Shown in pieces: positions 61,974 through 64,000 of a stretch of DNA of 64,000 nucleotides. The translations under genes and the position numbers were made by a program. The notes below the pieces were generated by a model. It was given only the letters and a program-made list of their open reading frames with translations, made no database searches and had not been told where the DNA came from. How positions within the stretch are numbered: the first letter of the stretch is position 1; each line of letters starts with the position of its first letter. This stretch comes from Luteococcus sanguinis. Lineage in GTDB: Bacteria > Actinomycetota > Actinomycetes > Propionibacteriales > Propionibacteriaceae. The stretch is from contig NZ_BAAAKI010000024.1 of the NCBI RefSeq assembly GCF_039527675.1, forward strand, positions 55,979 to 119,978, read 5' to 3'.

Positions 61974-62842
61974 GCAACATCATCAAGGTCGGTTGGATCG
62001 GGCTGGGCGCCATGGGCGGGCCCATGGCCGAGGTGCTGGCCGCGGACGGGTTCGAGGTGACGGCCTACGACGTGAGCGCCGACATCCTGCAGAAGCATGC
62101 CGAGCACCTGAAGCCCGCAGCGTCCGCTGCCGAGGCCGCCAAGGGACGCGATGTGGTCGGCTTGATGGTCGCCACCGGCGCGCAGCTGGACGACGTGCTG
62201 TTCGGCGAGCAGGGAATCGTCGGTGAGCTGGGACCCGACACGGTCGTCATGGTGATGGCGACCGTCGGCCCGGCTGCGATCGAGCAGGCGTTGGCGAAGC
62301 TCCCCTCCGGTCACCTGGTCGACGCCCCCGTCAGCGGCGGTGTGGTCCGCGCCGGTACCGGCGACCTGTTGATGATGGTCTCCGGCACCCCGCAGGACGT
62401 CGAGAGCGTCCGTCCTCTTCTGGACTCGATGGCGGGCACCGCCGCCATCGTCGGTGACAAGCCCGGCGACGGTCAGCGTTTCAAGGTGGTCAACCAGCTG
62501 CTGTGCGGCGTCCACATCGCAGTTGCGGGGGAGGCCATGGCGCTGGCCGACTCGATGGGCTTGGACATCGCGCAGATCTACGAGGTGCTCGGTGCCGGAG
62601 CAGCAGCGTCGTTCATGTTCGGCGACCGCGGCCGCCGGATGGTGGACGGTGACCACGACGAGGCCCGCTCGGCTCTCGACATCTTCGTGAAGGACATGGG
62701 TCTGGTCACCCAAGCCGCCCGTGAGGTGGCCCAGGAGGTTCCCCTGGCATCGACTGCCGAGCAGCTCTACCTGCGGGGACGACGTGAGGGTCTGGGTCGC
62801 AAGGACGACTCGATCGTCTACCGGATCCTGCTGGGCGAGTGA
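61970..62842 (+). CDS. NAD-dependent L-threonate dehydrogenase-like protein
   Basis: 290 residues of the beta-hydroxyacid dehydrogenase family. VGWIGLGAMGGPMAEVLAAD is the NAD-binding and family signature; LVDAPVSGGVVRAGTGDLLM is the substrate-binding motif and KVVNQLLCGVHIAVAGEAMA carries the catalytic Lys. LtnD enzymes in this setting oxidise L-threonate at C2. Coupled to the kinase gene. Confidence 0.87.
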   Translation: MSNIIKVGWIGLGAMGGPMAEVLAADGFEVTAYDVSADILQKHAEHLKPAASAAEAAKGRDVVGLMVATGAQLDDVLFGEQGIVGELGPDTVVMVMATVGPAAIEQALAKLPSGHLVDAPVSGGVVRAGTGDLLMMVSGTPQDVESVRPLLDSMAGTAAIVGDKPGDGQRFKVVNQLLCGVHIAVAGEAMALADSMGLDIAQIYEVLGAGAAASFMFGDRGRRMVDGDHDEARSALDIFVKDMGLVTQAAREVAQEVPLASTAEQLYLRGRREGLGRKDDSIVYRILLGE

Positions 62843-62949
62843 TCGAACCTTGGGGTTGGCGAGCCGTTGGTCCACTTGGCGCGAGTCGGTTCAGTGGACC
62901 AGCGGTGGTTCCTTGAAGTCATCGGCGCTGATAGATCCCGCGCCTGTGG

Positions 62950-63738
62950 TCAACCGCGACCATCAGCACGAGCAATCAGTTTTTGGGCAAACGCACTCTC
63001 GCCGAGCAACTCGGCCCACGTGGTGCGTGAGGTCGCGTCGGGGGTCCAGCGGTCGTCCTCATAGCCAGTCGGGGCGGGGAGGGGGACCCCTCGACAAGCT
63101 CGGGGATCGTTGGTTTGGGCTCGGGGAACGTTGCTCTGGGCTCGGGGATCGTTCCTTTGGACTCGGGGATCGTTGGTCTGGGCCCGGGGCTCGCTGGTTT
63201 GGGCTCCGGGATTGGCTCCGCCGCAGACTTCCGCGGTGACCCGGTTGAGCGCCCGAACCCGACCGGTCAGGGACGACGAGAGGGGCCAGCCCACCAGCGG
63301 GGCAGCGCCCAGGTCAGGCACCTGTGCCACCACCACACACCCCACCCGGCGCAGGATCTGAAGCGTCGCCGCCAGCTCCGTGCGCCACTCGTCCAAACCC
63401 GTCCTGGCCAGCACGTCGTGGGCGCCCACCACCAGCACCACCGCGTCGGTGCGGGCGGGCACCCGGTTCAGCGTCCCGTAGTGCACGTCCCGGATCGTCG
63501 CCATCGATTCGGCGACCGACTGGAACACCACCCGCGCACCCCGAGCCTCTGCCAACCGCGAAGCGATCGTCTCGGCGAAACCCGCCGCGGCCGCCAACTC
63601 GTCCCCAAGTACCACCAGCGACAACTGCTCGTCACCCGCACCGACCTGGCCGAAGCTGTCGGTCACCACCGGTTCGGGCAACCGTCCGATCGTCCGCTCG
63701 CCCTGCCACCTGGCCACGGGAAACCACATGTCAGCCAT
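62950..63738 (-). CDS. SGNH-hydrolase-like protein with altered active site
   Basis: 262 residues. The fold pattern of SGNH hydrolases is visible, but key residues differ: block I reads VLGDELAAAAG (Glu in place of the nucleophilic Ser), the block III equivalent reads LVVGAHDVLA (His for Asn), and near the C-terminus WTPDATSRTTWAELLG lacks the catalytic His. It is probably not a hydrolase. A heptapeptide repeat (consensus RAQTNDP) is inserted between blocks (about residues 173-212). Convergent with the LtnD gene. Confidence 0.65.
   Translation of the reverse strand: MADMWFPVARWQGERTIGRLPEPVVTDSFGQVGAGDEQLSLVVLGDELAAAAGFAETIASRLAEARGARVVFQSVAESMATIRDVHYGTLNRVPARTDAVVLVVGAHDVLARTGLDEWRTELAATLQILRRVGCVVVAQVPDLGAAPLVGWPLSSSLTGRVRALNRVTAEVCGGANPGAQTSEPRAQTNDPRVQRNDPRAQSNVPRAQTNDPRACRGVPLPAPTGYEDDRWTPDATSRTTWAELLGESAFAQKLIARADGRG
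63098..63223. repeat. 21-bp minisatellite inside the SGNH-like gene
   Basis: Five 21-bp units (63098, 63119, 63140, 63161, 63182) with the form GCTCGGGGATCGTTGGTTTGG, and a decayed sixth at 63203. Each encodes seven residues on the minus strand, so unit gain or loss keeps the frame. Confidence 0.85.
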
Positions 63739-64000
63739 TACAGCACCGGTTGAGCCCAGCCCGAGATCGGCACCGCGCGGCGACCGTCCGCGTCGAGCAC
63801 CCGTTCAGGGGTTCGCCAAGGCCATCAGGTGCAGCACCGTGGACGAGGTGCGCAAGGGCAGCAGGTGATGGCAGACCGGGCGGATCGACAGCCCGGTGGG
63901 ACGGCAGATCTCGCCCAGCGACAGCACGCCCAAACCTAGGTGTTGGTGGCAGGGACGTTCATGACAGTTTGCGGGTTGACGTGAAGGGAGGACCCCCGTT
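63739..64000. other. window edge, partial open frame on the minus strand
   Basis: A minus-strand frame is open from beyond 64000 to a stop at 63805 and reads VLSLGEICRPTGLSIRPVCH before the stop. No start codon is fixed and the sequence matches nothing I recognise; it may be non-coding. A 7-bp hairpin ACCGGGC/GCCCGGT lies at 63875-63897. Confidence 0.3.

Noticed and set aside
63098..63223. CRISPR-like array
   Set aside because: The 21-bp units are contiguous with no spacers and lie in frame inside a coding sequence.

Overview
The window is high-GC DNA with densely packed, often overlapping genes. The gene set points to an actinobacterium, most likely of the Propionibacteriaceae: a pcnA-to-sigM cluster, a Tad/Flp pilus operon, a CE1758/CE1759-type oxidoreductase pair and a four-carbon acid-sugar cluster. 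The family assignment is an inference from gene content, not a database result.

Layout. Positions 1-8 kb hold the 3' end of glycerol kinase and a tight minus-strand operon (CCA-adding enzyme, DUF6049 membrane protein, membrane pseudokinase, SigM-like sigma factor, short partner). Positions 8-26 kb are ordinary chromosome: transporters (RhtA-like, ChaA-like, MscS-like, a taurine/sulfonate-type ABC system, MATE), a secreted SH3 protein, an asparagine-synthetase-like protein, a sirtuin coupled to a MecA-like penicillin-binding protein, a luciferase-like monooxygenase with its FMN reductase, a HAD phosphatase and DUF2332. At 25.7-26.6 kb lies a gene-free stretch packed with DnaA boxes, resembling a replication origin. 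Genes nearest it point mostly away from it on both sides.

From 26.6 kb the Tad pilus operon starts (SAF/CpaB-like, CpaE-like, CpaF). The cpaF gene is cut after codon 196 by a 22.2-kb island (28642-50816). It is flanked by a 7-bp direct repeat and has related inverted end sequences. The reading frame resumes exactly at 50823, followed by TadB, TadC, Flp-like pilin, two TadE-like pseudopilins and a LysM-BTAD protein. The island carries mainly antiphage-type cargo: a PD-(D/E)XK-like protein, a Panacea/PIN toxin-antitoxin pair, a TIGR02391 protein, a SIR2 effector, an Abi_2 HEPN protein, a type III-like restriction-modification operon with three further genes, and an AbrB/RelE-like pair. It also encodes a phage O-like replication initiator with 24-bp repeats inside its gene. 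At the right end sits a mobility module: a degenerate tyrosine-recombinase-like protein followed by a large DDE transposase. This island is the strongest candidate for an undescribed system in the window.

Positions 57.3-62.9 kb encode an acid-sugar catabolic cluster (DenD-like, FadR-type regulator, GntP-family permease, OtnK-like kinase, LtnD-like dehydrogenase) with a perfect palindromic operator between regulator and permease. The last kilobase holds an SGNH-like protein with altered catalytic motifs and a 21-bp minisatellite inside its coding sequence. No tRNA, rRNA or CRISPR array was recognised.
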